Positions 1-8,600 of a DNA stretch of 64,000 nucleotides are shown here, piece by piece. The stretch comes from Phycisphaerae bacterium. Lineage in GTDB: Bacteria; Planctomycetota; Phycisphaerae; UBA1845. Within the stretch, counting starts at the first letter, position 1; each line of letters begins with the position of its first letter. The notes under the pieces are model-generated. The model was not told the origin of the DNA, did no database searches, and worked only from the letters and a program-made list of their open reading frames with translations. The stretch is taken from positions 1 through 64,000 of the forward strand of contig JAJDDY010000069.1 in NCBI GenBank assembly GCA_029260075.1. Direction: 5' to 3'. The translations under genes were made by a program, and so were the position numbers.

Positions 1-1
1 A

Positions 2-205
2 TGCTGCGCACTGCCGGACCACCCCGAATCCCAAGCCACCGCTCTGACCACTCAATCGTCCCGCCGCCTCAGCGACAAAGCCAATCTCAGCACACCAACC
101 CCAACACGCAAACCGCGTGCCGAACAGGATTGGGGTGACCCCTCTTTCCGGGCTGCGATGGTTCGGAAATCGATTCGTTGCGCAAACAACGGAGAATACA
201 TCTGA
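2..205 (+). CDS. 3' end of an unidentified gene cut by the window edge
   Basis: Reading frame 2 is open from the first bases to a TGA at 203-205, and the next gene starts with ATG on the following base (TGA-ATG). That spacing is typical of translationally coupled genes, so this is probably the C-terminal 67 residues of an upstream gene in the same operon as the HprK-like kinase. The tail is hydrophilic, rich in Ser, Thr, Pro and Arg, and shows no motif I recognise. In related loci the gene before an HprK-like kinase is often a PqqD-like or nucleotidyltransferase protein, but nothing here proves that. It could also be chance open frame in GC-rich DNA. Confidence 0.4.
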   Translation, partial: CCALPDHPESQATALTTQSSRRLSDKANLSTPTPTRKPRAEQDWGDPSFRAAMVRKSIRCANNGEYI

Positions 206-1081
206 ATGCACGAGTATTCCTTTTCAATCGGGGTCGTCGACGTCACGCTTCGCACGCCCTATCCACGACTCGTTGACGACTTTGTGTCGATCTACGATGC
301 CTACCGGCTCGCGACGGCATCGCCAGACTCGATGCTTATCGAACTCGACGCTCGTCACGCGAGACCCTGGGCTCGCGGTCCCTTTGTTCTCCGAAGCACC
401 ACGCTGCCCGATTTCGAGGTCGTCCGCCGTGGCGAGTTGTTGCCGCACCTTGAGTGGTTTATCAACTGGCATGTCATTGAGCGGCTGCCGACCTATATCC
501 AGCTTCATGCCTCTTCTGTCGCTATCGGCGGCAAGGCGCTGCTGATGCCCGGGGAATCCGGGAGCGGCAAGACCACCCTGACAGCGGGACTTCTTGCGCG
601 AGCGTGGGACTATCTTTGCGACGAATTTGCACTCATTGATCCGTCGCTCGGCTTGGCGCATCCGTTTCCTCGCGCGCTGTGCATCAAAGAAGGCTCCTTC
701 GACGTCGTACGAAGCCTCGGTCTGCCGCTGCGCCGCAAGATGGCGTACCAAAAACCAACAAAGGGACGCGTCGGGTTCCTCAGTCCGCTCGATACCGGAG
801 GGCAACCGGTGAATCCGCCCGCGCCGGTTCGGTGGATCGTGTTTCCCAAGTACATCGCCAACGTTCCACCCGTTCTTCACGCCATCTCACACGCGGAGGC
901 CGTCTACGAAATGGCCCGCCAGTGTTTCAACGTTAAGACGCACGCCGATCGGACGATCAAGCTCCTCGCGCGAATGGTTCGCGGCGCCACGTGCTTTCGA
1001 CTAGTGTCGGGAAACATCCACGCGACTTGCGATGTTATCGAGAACCTCTGCATCCCATCGGGTACCCGGCAGGCAGGTTGA
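206..1081 (+). CDS. HprK-related P-loop kinase-like protein
   Basis: This 291-residue protein has a clear Walker A motif, GESGSGKT at residues 116-123, followed by an acidic DEFALID stretch near 139-145. The arrangement matches the C-terminal kinase domain of HPr(Ser) kinase relatives. The N-terminal HprK domain is absent, as in the small HprK-related kinases found beside PqqD-like proteins and in exosortase/exopolysaccharide loci. Residues 1-100 form an unassigned alpha/beta region. The substrate is unknown; canonical HprK phosphorylates Ser46 of HPr, but no HPr gene is visible. The start follows the upstream TGA directly. An EpsI-like and a TPR gene lie 4 kb downstream, which supports a role in the same surface-polymer locus. 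The fold assignment is firm and the role is inference. Confidence 0.75.
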   Translation: MHEYSFSIGVVDVTLRTPYPRLVDDFVSIYDAYRLATASPDSMLIELDARHARPWARGPFVLRSTTLPDFEVVRRGELLPHLEWFINWHVIERLPTYIQLHASSVAIGGKALLMPGESGSGKTTLTAGLLARAWDYLCDEFALIDPSLGLAHPFPRALCIKEGSFDVVRSLGLPLRRKMAYQKPTKGRVGFLSPLDTGGQPVNPPAPVRWIVFPKYIANVPPVLHAISHAEAVYEMARQCFNVKTHADRTIKLLARMVRGATCFRLVSGNIHATCDVIENLCIPSGTRQAG

Positions 1082-1234
1082 AGGACTTGCCCGCATCGTC
1101 GGGCAGGCGCACGCCGACGCGTCACCCACTGTGTCAGTTGTTCTTCGGATTCCGAGCTACCCGTTGGCTCCCAGTCGGCGCAGTTTCAGATCAGCCCCGG
1201 CGCGCCTCGCGGTCCTCGTCGCGATTCTGCTTGA

Positions 1235-1831
1235 CTAGCTTCCCGGAAATCGAGCTTGCCACGCTCCCAAGTCCTTCAGATCGATATCACCGTCGTTATC
1301 GAAGTTAACAATTGCGCAGCCGACGCGTTGAGTGGCCCATGGCGTTAGCCGTGCGGAGGCTCATTGGGGCACTGAACTCGTATCCACTACCTCGGCCGAC
1401 GCGGAACACGCATGCCAAATTCCACTCCTCACAACAGCCACGACAGAGCATTAGCTGCCGGAGCCGGCGGCGAGCACGTCGATGTCCCCGTCGCCATCCA
1501 CGTCTGTCGCGAACACGGACTGGGGAATGATCGCCGCTGTCGAGATCACCCGCTCGGTGAAGCTTGGGGGGGAACCGCCGTCGCTTTCGTACCACGCGAT
1601 CTTGTCGTCAGCGAATGACGCGGAGAAGACGTCGATATCTCCGTCGCCGTCCAAGTCCGCCGCGAAGACGGAACTGGCCCCGTCTGCTGTGGTGGAAATC
1701 ACGCGCTCGATGAAGGGCATGTCTTGAGCCCGGGCGGGCAGTGCCCCCGTCAGAATCACGGCGATACCCGCGAATGGGATCAATACCCCGAGCGGACCCA
1801 AGACGGCACGCGGACTCGCAACCTCGACCAA
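1235..1831 (-). pseudogene. Decayed secreted FG-GAP/VCBS repeat protein with EF-hand tail
   Basis: The open part (1451-1831, 126 residues) has a signal-peptide-like N-terminus ending near ALPARAQ and then two FG-GAP/VCBS calcium-binding blades, each with DLDGDGDIDV or DVDGDGDIDV. A TAA at 1451-1453 stops it abruptly. In the same frame, but behind this stop and a second one near 1361, the sequence ends with a typical planctomycete EF-hand/dockerin-like tail, NFDNDGDIDLKDLGAWQ, and a TAG at 1235. Full-length relatives have many more blades, so internal blades were probably lost. A degenerate copy of the repeat with core GTGGCCCATGGC (about 1331-1370) sits inside the gap. I read it as a gene remnant, possibly still making a short secreted product. 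Confidence 0.6.
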
Positions 1832-2324
1832 CGACCCTGCTCTTACTTAGGTGTGTCTCACAGTGCGCCTCCCAACGTGCTTGATATGCTTTGTCGTGCG
1901 ACGATTTCTCGACCCGAACACGCCCACCTGAATGTCGTCGCGATCGTTCGGTACGCTCCGGCATGCACGCAGCCGTCATCGTACGAAAATCGGCGTGTCC
2001 GAGTCAAGGGATTTCGGGTCGATCATGTGACGGAATTGCGGCAAAAACCGCTCTTTGGGGTCCGCTGGAGCCGCAGCTAAATATGTGATGCCCCTGGTGC
2101 CCGTCCAACGATCGCCGTTCTGCGAATTTCTTTTCGCCGTTGGCGTACGTCCACCGAAGCGGTGGTTGGTTTCCGGAGTCCGCGCCTGTGACATTTCGGA
2201 ATCGGGCGAATCACTCGGTGAGATTGGCGGGGCGACGGTTGGCGCGTGGCGCCCGACGCTGCTATACTCGGGCGGAAACGTCACGAGATCATGCTAGGCG
2301 TGTGCGAGCGTACTAAGGGATTCG
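1832..2324. other. Intergenic region without a supported gene
   Basis: About 490 bases separate the FG-GAP remnant (reading left) from yggS (reading right). A 102-codon minus-strand frame covers 1976-2284, but it has no recognisable motif or ribosome-binding site and I do not call it. The region should hold the promoter of yggS. A purine-rich AAGGGA at about 2314-2319 is the likely Shine-Dalgarno sequence for that gene. Confidence 0.4.
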
Positions 2325-2330
2325 TTGCGA

Positions 2331-3098
2331 ATGATGAAGCGTAAGCTGGCGGAAAACTGGAAGCGTGTTGAGCAGCGAATTAACGACGCCTGCGATCGCG
2401 CCGGGCGGAAAGCGTCGAGTGTCACGTTGGTGGCGGTGACCAAGTACGCCAGCCTCGACATCCTCCGGGCGCTCGTCGAACTCGGCGTGCCGCATCTTGG
2501 CGAAAGTCGCGTTCAGGAATTCACCAAGCGCGCCGGATTCATCAACGAGTGGCTTATCCGTCGCGCTCGCGATCCGCAGGCGACGGCACGTCCTCGACCC
2601 AAGTGGCACATGGTGGGTCACCTTCAGCGCAACAAGGTCAAGTCCATACTGCCGTGGGTTGATCTGATCCATTCGGTCGACAGCCTCCGGTTGGCTGAGG
2701 AAATCGACGCTCAATCGGAAAGACTCGATCGCGTGACGCCGGTGCTCCTGCAAGTCAACGCGGCTGATGAGCCGGGGAAGAACGGCGTCGCCGTAGCCGC
2801 CACCACACATCTGGCCGAGCAGATTTGTTCACTCGATCACGTCGAGCTGCGCGGCTTGATGACCATGGCGCCGCTCAGCGACGATCCCGAAAAACCGCGC
2901 TACGTGTTCGGGCGGGCGCGTGAACTGTTCGACGAAGTGATTGGCGATCGCATGGGCGGTCCGGCGTTCCAAGAACTTTCGATGGGTATGAGCAACGATT
3001 TCGAGCAGGGCATCGAAGCGGGCGCGACGCTGGTGCGCGTCGGCTCGGCGTTGTTCGAAGGCATCGAACTTGCACCTCAACCAATATCCGCTGAGTAG
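2331..3098 (+). CDS. yggS: YggS-family pyridoxal phosphate homeostasis protein
   Basis: A 255-residue protein of the PLPBP/YggS family, a cytosolic PLP-binding single-domain TIM barrel (alanine-racemase N-terminal fold) that buffers free pyridoxal phosphate; it is not itself an enzyme. The PLP lysine lies in VAVTKY near residue 38. Other family signatures are GESRVQEF, WHMVGHLQRNK, LRGLMTMAP and the C-terminal SMGMSNDFEQGI followed by VRVGSALFEG. The length is close to the usual 230-250. A TTG at 2325 would add two residues; ATG 2331 or 2334 fit better behind the AAGGGA at about 2314. It stands alone, followed by repeat DNA. Confidence 0.93.
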   Translation: MMKRKLAENWKRVEQRINDACDRAGRKASSVTLVAVTKYASLDILRALVELGVPHLGESRVQEFTKRAGFINEWLIRRARDPQATARPRPKWHMVGHLQRNKVKSILPWVDLIHSVDSLRLAEEIDAQSERLDRVTPVLLQVNAADEPGKNGVAVAATTHLAEQICSLDHVELRGLMTMAPLSDDPEKPRYVFGRARELFDEVIGDRMGGPAFQELSMGMSNDFEQGIEAGATLVRVGSALFEGIELAPQPISAE

Positions 3099-3144
3099 AA
3101 CAAGCCCTATTCGGACAGCTACAACCGGTCAAAGAAGGCTTAGC

Positions 3145-3185
3145 CTCTGGTGTGTCACTGGCTTCCAGCCAGTGATCCGTTAGCG
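3145..3185 (-). repeat. Family C repeat (inverted copy)
   Basis: Reads TGGCTTCCAGCCAGTGATCC, the reverse complement of the motif GGATCACCGGCTGGAAGCC that recurs at 3368, 10307, 15330, 34409, 46605, 48242 and 49699 and in inverted form at 56005. It is non-coding and lies 45 bases after yggS. Confidence 0.7.
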
Positions 3186-3271
3186 ATGATCCGCCATCGG
3201 GGCGAGACGCTTTGTTTGAGAGACGGCGAGCCCGGCCAGACTTGAACCGAATCCACTGCCGATGGGTGCTA

Positions 3272-3412
3272 TCAGCCTGTTGAAGAAAGCTGGCGTTCGA
3301 TCGTGCCACAGCGATGTCACCGGTGACGATGGGCTGCGGCCCCATTAACAGAGGGAAATCGCCGATGGATCACCGGCTGGAAGCCGGGGCCACACTTTTT
3401 CAACGGGCTACT
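3272..3412 (+). repeat. Family D MITE-like element, copy 1 (carries a family C motif)
   Basis: A unit of about 140 bp that begins CAGCCTGTTGAAGAAAGCTG and ends TTTTTCAACGGGCTACTG, so its ends are imperfect inverted repeats of about 15 bp. The inside includes GAGGGAAATCGCC and the family C motif. Related copies lie at 10211-10350 and, inverted, at 55987-56126. The right end supplies the TAG stop codon of the neighbouring minus-strand acetyltransferase gene. There is no coding capacity, so any movement would need a transposase supplied in trans. Confidence 0.75.
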
Positions 3413-4175
3413 GTGAATCGCTCGCTGCGATGATCGATTCCATAACCTCCGCGCGACCTGAGATGGGGCGGGACATTTCCGGGACGAGCCAGCCGTTGAG
3501 TTCGGCGGTTTTCTGAATTGACTTCACTTCTCGAGCGGGCACGCCCACCACTGTCGACATGGGCGCCACGTCGTCTATGACGACCGCCCCCGCGCCGACC
3601 ACAGCCTCATACCCGATCCGCAAGCTTTGGATGATGGTCGCACCAATTCCGATAAACGCGCCAGACTCAACCGCAACACGTCCGGCGAGGCGCGATCCGG
3701 GGCAAATGTGTGTGGCTGTCCCGACGAGCGTTTCGTGATCGACGATGCATCCCGTGTTGAGGATGACCGAATCGCCGATTTGGCAATGAGCACAAACCAA
3801 CGCCCCAGCGGAGATGACGATGTTGCGGCCGAGCGTTACGTTGCGGGCTACGTTGGCGGACGGATGAATGGCGTTGATGAGTTCGAACCCGATCGATTCG
3901 ATTTCGTCGGAGAGGGCACGACGTACGCCGTTGTCGCCGATCGCAACGATGGCATGGCCAACGCCCAATCGGTCCCGTAGCGCCGGAAGATCGTTCGGCG
4001 TACCAAGCACCTCGATCCCGTCGATGCGCCGCCCGATCATTTCGGGATTGGAATCGACGAATCCGACAGCCTCGTAGATGGCGGCGCCGCGTAGGATGTC
4101 GAGCACCACACGACCATGCCCACCGCAGCCAAGAATCACACACGTCTGTTTTGATCGGGTCTTGTCGTTCTGCAT
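3408..4175 (-). CDS. NeuD/PglD-like sugar O- or N-acyltransferase
   Basis: A 255-residue protein with the two-part NeuD/PglD architecture: an N-terminal Rossmann-like domain with GCGGHGRVV binding the sugar nucleotide, and a C-terminal left-handed beta-helix of hexapeptide repeats (INAIHPSANVARNVTLG, VICAGAL-type turns, VVGAGAVVIDDV, VVGVPAREV). The likely catalytic His lies in VDHETLVG. Family members transfer an acetyl group from acetyl-CoA to nucleotide-activated or polysaccharide sugars. The ATG at 4175 has GGGAG ten bases upstream; a TTG at 4196 would add seven residues. The stop codon lies within the end of a family D repeat. Its setting beside exopolysaccharide-type genes suggests surface glycan modification; the exact sugar is unknown. 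Confidence 0.85.
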   Translation of the reverse strand: MQNDKTRSKQTCVILGCGGHGRVVLDILRGAAIYEAVGFVDSNPEMIGRRIDGIEVLGTPNDLPALRDRLGVGHAIVAIGDNGVRRALSDEIESIGFELINAIHPSANVARNVTLGRNIVISAGALVCAHCQIGDSVILNTGCIVDHETLVGTATHICPGSRLAGRVAVESGAFIGIGATIIQSLRIGYEAVVGAGAVVIDDVAPMSTVVGVPAREVKSIQKTAELNGWLVPEMSRPISGRAEVMESIIAASDSQ

Positions 4176-4552
4176 GACAATGGCCACTCCCGCCAATGTG
4201 CCGCCATGAAGCTCGCGAAACGATCGCGAGCACTGTCAGCGCACACCAACACCGCATGCGGATATCGGACAACAAACGCTCCAACTACACAAAAAACGGA
4301 GCGAATGGCGGCGAAACGGCGATACCAGTATAGGCCGGCGTGATTACGGGTCAGGATCCACCGCGAAGCCGGCGCTCGTATCGCGATCGGCTACGCATGG
4401 AACCCGGCCAACCATGACGTCCCGGCAATAGGACCGACGGGATCGAATCCCGCGACGCTGTTCTGCCGATTTGACGTTGTGAGCAGATGTATGCGAGCTT
4501 TTTGGACGTGTCCGCGACTTGGACACCGTGCCGTCGTAGAATCTTCCGAACC

Positions 4553-5353
4553 ATGAACGTACCGACGCTAGCCAAGCCGAGCGAAGTGGCCACCTCGTCA
4601 CCACGCGTGGTCACGCGACCCTTCCTCATCGCGGTTGTGATGCTTGCGATCACCGGCGGTCTCGCAGGTCCAGCCGCAAATTGGTTGGGCATCAAACAGA
4701 GCAAGAAGACGCTGCCGCTCAAGGCGATGTTGACCACGCTGGGCGAGGAGGCCATCGCTCCATACCGGGTGATCAACCGCTATGTGCTCCCACCGGAAGT
4801 GGTCGAAGCTTTGGGTACGAGAGACTACATCTATTGGCAGCTTGTGGACACGAGCGTCGAAAAGGGCGACCCATTGCAACACGCCACGCTCTTCGTCACG
4901 TATTATTCCGGCGGGTCGAACATGGTCCCGCATACGCCGGACGCTTGTTTCACCGGCACGGGCTATGAAATAGCCCAACCGCATGAGAACATTACGCTTG
5001 CGATGCCCGCGCTTGGCGAACACGGCGAGGCGAAACCGATCCCCGTCCGTCTGTGTACGTTCATGAAAACCGCCGTGTTCGATCATGAAAAAGTGTCCGT
5101 CCTTTATACGTTTGGGTGCAACGGTCGATTCGCCGCCACGCGACATCTCGTGCGTGTGCTCGTCCACGACCCCACAAACACGTACGCCTACTTCAGCAAA
5201 GTGGAAATAAGTTTCCCCGGCGCAACGCGAGCCCAAAGCGTCGAGGGAGGTCGAAAGTTACTTAACATTGTGCTACCGGTATTGAAGGAGCGACACTGGC
5301 CCGATTTCGACGCGGCGGAACGCGCCGCTGACAAGGACAACGCCACGACCTAG
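4553..5353 (+). CDS. EpsI/DUF3485-like exosortase-associated protein
   Basis: A 266-residue protein with one N-terminal membrane segment (about residues 24-45, FLIAVVMLAITGGLAGPAA) and a large extracytoplasmic domain. The central YYSGGSNMVPHTPDACFTG matches the EpsI/DUF3485 signature (a run like VPHxPDxCxxGxG), a family found fused to or beside exosortases and involved in exopolysaccharide export or processing. The frame extends 22 codons upstream, but ATG 4553 places the membrane segment normally. It reads toward the giant TPR gene 254 bases on, with a family A palindrome between. No exosortase gene is in the window. The family call is good; the biochemical function is unknown for the whole family. 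Confidence 0.8.
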   Translation: MNVPTLAKPSEVATSSPRVVTRPFLIAVVMLAITGGLAGPAANWLGIKQSKKTLPLKAMLTTLGEEAIAPYRVINRYVLPPEVVEALGTRDYIYWQLVDTSVEKGDPLQHATLFVTYYSGGSNMVPHTPDACFTGTGYEIAQPHENITLAMPALGEHGEAKPIPVRLCTFMKTAVFDHEKVSVLYTFGCNGRFAATRHLVRVLVHDPTNTYAYFSKVEISFPGATRAQSVEGGRKLLNIVLPVLKERHWPDFDAAERAADKDNATT

Positions 5354-5383
5354 TACGCTGTCACGAATCGAGTGAGGGACTTA

Positions 5384-5467
5384 CAGAGCCGCGCCCGCAA
5401 GGAAGCGGAGGTTTGAGAACCGGTTGTGATAGCTTGACAACGCTCCCCCACGGTCGCGGCTCGGCTC
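5384..5467. repeat. Family A palindrome, copy 1 (divergent)
   Basis: The left arm AGAGCCGCGCCCGCAAGG and the right arm CCACGGTCGCGGCTCGG form the stem shared by 14 intergenic copies in the window (consensus arm GAGCCGCGACCGTAAGGGA). This copy is shorter and lacks the outer arms. It lies between the EpsI-like gene and the TPR gene and may form a strong hairpin in RNA from either strand. Confidence 0.65.
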
Positions 5468-5607
5468 GGGTCGGACGAACCCGTCATTTGAGGGGAGCCG
5501 AATGTGGCGCTGCCTTCTTGGGAGCGGCACCTACACATGGGATAAGGAACGTCGTTCCGACCGCCAATTGAAACCGTGAACCGTCTTACGGCAAGGATTT
5601 CGCCAGC

Positions 5608-8600
5608 ATGGCCAAGAAACGTCTCAACAAGAACCTCATCATCTCGCTGACGCTGTTTACGTTCGTGATGATGATCGTAGTTTCGGCATTGATGATCCGA
5701 CAATTGCGACTGCGCGACCCGCAACACTTCGTGGAGCTCGCCGAGCGGTATGTAGAGCAAGAGGAATGGAGGACGGCTGCGCTGTTCTACAAGAAAGCGT
5801 GGGCACGCGGGCACGATGCGAGGCACCTCGTCGCACTCGGCGATGCGCTCTTGCACGATGGGTCTGTTCGCATGGCGCGAGAGGCGTGGGCGACAGCCTT
5901 GGTCAACCAGCCGGACCTGACGGAAGCGCACCACCGTCAACTCGAACTGGCGCTCGAAGTCGCCCGGTTGTACGGGCGCGACAAGGACTGGCAGTACGTC
6001 CTTGAAACGGCCGAGAAGTTTTCAGCATCCAACGTCGATGCGACCGATGAAGACCGAGCCAAGGCCGCCCACGCGATCGGTTTGGCCCAAACAAAACTCG
6101 TACACTTCGGTGCCGGAGATGTGGCACTTGGAGAGACATCGCTTCGTGAAGCGTTCGACCTTGCGCCCGACGTCGTCGATTACGGCATCGATCTCGCGAC
6201 ACACTACGGCGCGCGAAACCGCCCGGAAGAAGCAGAACGCCTCTATCAGAATCTGACAAGTCGGTTCAGCGAACCGGGTGCGGACGCCGCCAAGGTACGT
6301 ACCGCATACGCCGAGTTTCTAGCCGGGGTCGATCGCTTTGACGACGCACGACCGGTTTTCGAAGAAGCCAAGACGCTCGCAGGATCAGACACGGACGCTG
6401 CGCTTGCGGCGCAATTGGGGCAGGCCCGCGCGATCTCGCAGCGGTGGATGATTCTCTATCGTAGCGAGGAGAAACCGCCGTCGGCTGAAGCGCTGTTCAC
6501 AGAAGCCGAAGAGTTGTTACAAAGCTGTGTGGCGCTCGACCCCGAAGGTTACGACGCCTACCAGCTATTGGCCGCACTCTACGGCGTCGCCGGTCGCCAT
6601 GAGGACGTACTGCGTGTTTGCGACGACCGATTGAGCCGCGGTCTAAATCGCAAAGGCGTGGCCGCCACGCGCAACCGCCTTAACGCGCTTCGACTGATGA
6701 TGTTCGCCTCGGATTCCTGCCTCACCCTCAGCACGACGGAAGACACGGGCGCCGCCACCGACGCGGAGCGTCTGGCGTGGCTTGATCGAGCCGACAAGTA
6801 TGTCGCGACGGCACAGGGTGAATTCAGCGATCACCCCCGTGCGCTGAGTCAGTCCGGGCGTATCAAACTTGCACGCGGACTCGATCGACAGGCGTTGGAA
6901 GACTTTCGCCGCGCCGACGACGCCTACCGTAGCTATGGCACGGTCGACTGGAGAAACAAATTCCTGCTGGCCCAACTCCACCTGCGCATGAACGAAGCAG
7001 GCGCCGCGCGCGAAGTGCTTGAGGACGTGCTCATCGGTCCCAATCGGCGTAGGGCGGCCGATCTGAAGATTTGGCTCCTATACGCCCAAACCCTGCTCGC
7101 CTGTGATGAGCAGGATCGCGCCTTAAACGTCGTCGAGCAAGTGCTGGCGGCAAGCCCAACGCACGCGACCGCCCTTCGGGTCAAGGCCGCGATCTTGGAG
7201 CGTCGCAATCGACCGGGGCAAGCCGGTGAGATTCTGGCCGGAGGAGATGGTGACGAATCCATTGTCGCCATCCTCGCGGCCCGCGAGTTCTCGCTTAATG
7301 GCCAGGACACTGAGGCCATCAACGTTCTACGCGAGGCATTGACGAAGAACCCGGCCGACCTGCGCCTAGTGACCGCGATTGCACGCGGGCTGGTGCAACT
7401 CGACAAGCGCAATGAGGCGCAGCGCATTATCGAAGCCGCGATGGTCATCGATCCGGAAAACCGCGAGCTGAAAATCCTGGCTGTGGCCACGCGCACAGGG
7501 CTGTCTCCGGAACAGCGAGATCAATCGTTGCTCGACATTATCAATACGCTTGACGACCCATATCAGCGATCGTTGGAATTGGTCGGGTTCCACCTGAAGC
7601 GTAACCAAACGGAAGAGACGCTGCGTGCGGTCGAAGACGCGCTGGAACACCTACGTTCCAAAGACACACCGCTCGCAAGGAAGGCAACAATTGCTCACCA
7701 TCGAGCGTTGCTACAAACCAAGCTCAGTGCGGCCGCGGTGCTCGACGACGCCGAGGGCATGGCGTCGGCGCGCGATGAGGCTGCGACGTTCGACGTCGAC
7801 GGAGCGGGTGGCCAATCGATGCTCGGTATCTACCACATGCTCCGCCGCGAATATGTATTAGCCGCCGGCGCCTTCGAGTCGGCGCTGGCCGATCAGCCGA
7901 CCGACGCCCGTACGCTCGCGTATCTTGGGCAATGTCATCTTGTCTCCGGTCGCCCCGACGAAGCCAAACCGCTCCTTGAGCGGGCGGTGCGTAGCAATCC
8001 GAAAGAAGGTCAAGCCCACAAGGGGTTGGCCATGCTCGCCAAGGCGCGGGACGATCAAGACGCCTACGAAGCGGCGATGGAGCAGTGTCGAAAACTGATC
8101 GGAAACGATCCTTGGGTGCAAGGGGAACTGCTGAATCTGGAAGACGAAAAACACCCGACCGCAGCTATGGCCCTCCGCGAGAAGCGCTATGCGGAAAACC
8201 CCGATGATATGGTGAACCTATCGCACCTGGCTGCGCTTGTCGCGTCGACCGGGGATGTCGACAAGGCGGACAACTACTATGCGAAGTGGCTCGAGCAGCA
8301 ACCGGACGACCGGCGTGCGCTCATCGCCGTCGCCAACCACTATCGCCAAACGAACCGCCCGCAACGATCCCTCGACCTGTTCACGAAATACGCTGACACA
8401 CGTACGTCACCCGGGGAGCGGGCCAACGCGCAAATCTTGATCGCATCGCATTACCTAAGCCTCAAAGACTTGGACCAAGTTGAACGCACATTACGCAGCG
8501 CCGCCGCAATTGAAGAAACGTTCGAAGTGGTCAACACGATGGCGGAATACTTCCTGCGCCAACGGGACCGTCCGGATGAAGCGTTGCCCTGGCTGGACAA

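Noticed and set aside
1976-2284. 102-codon minus-strand frame before yggS
   Set aside because: No start signal or motif; short enough to be chance.
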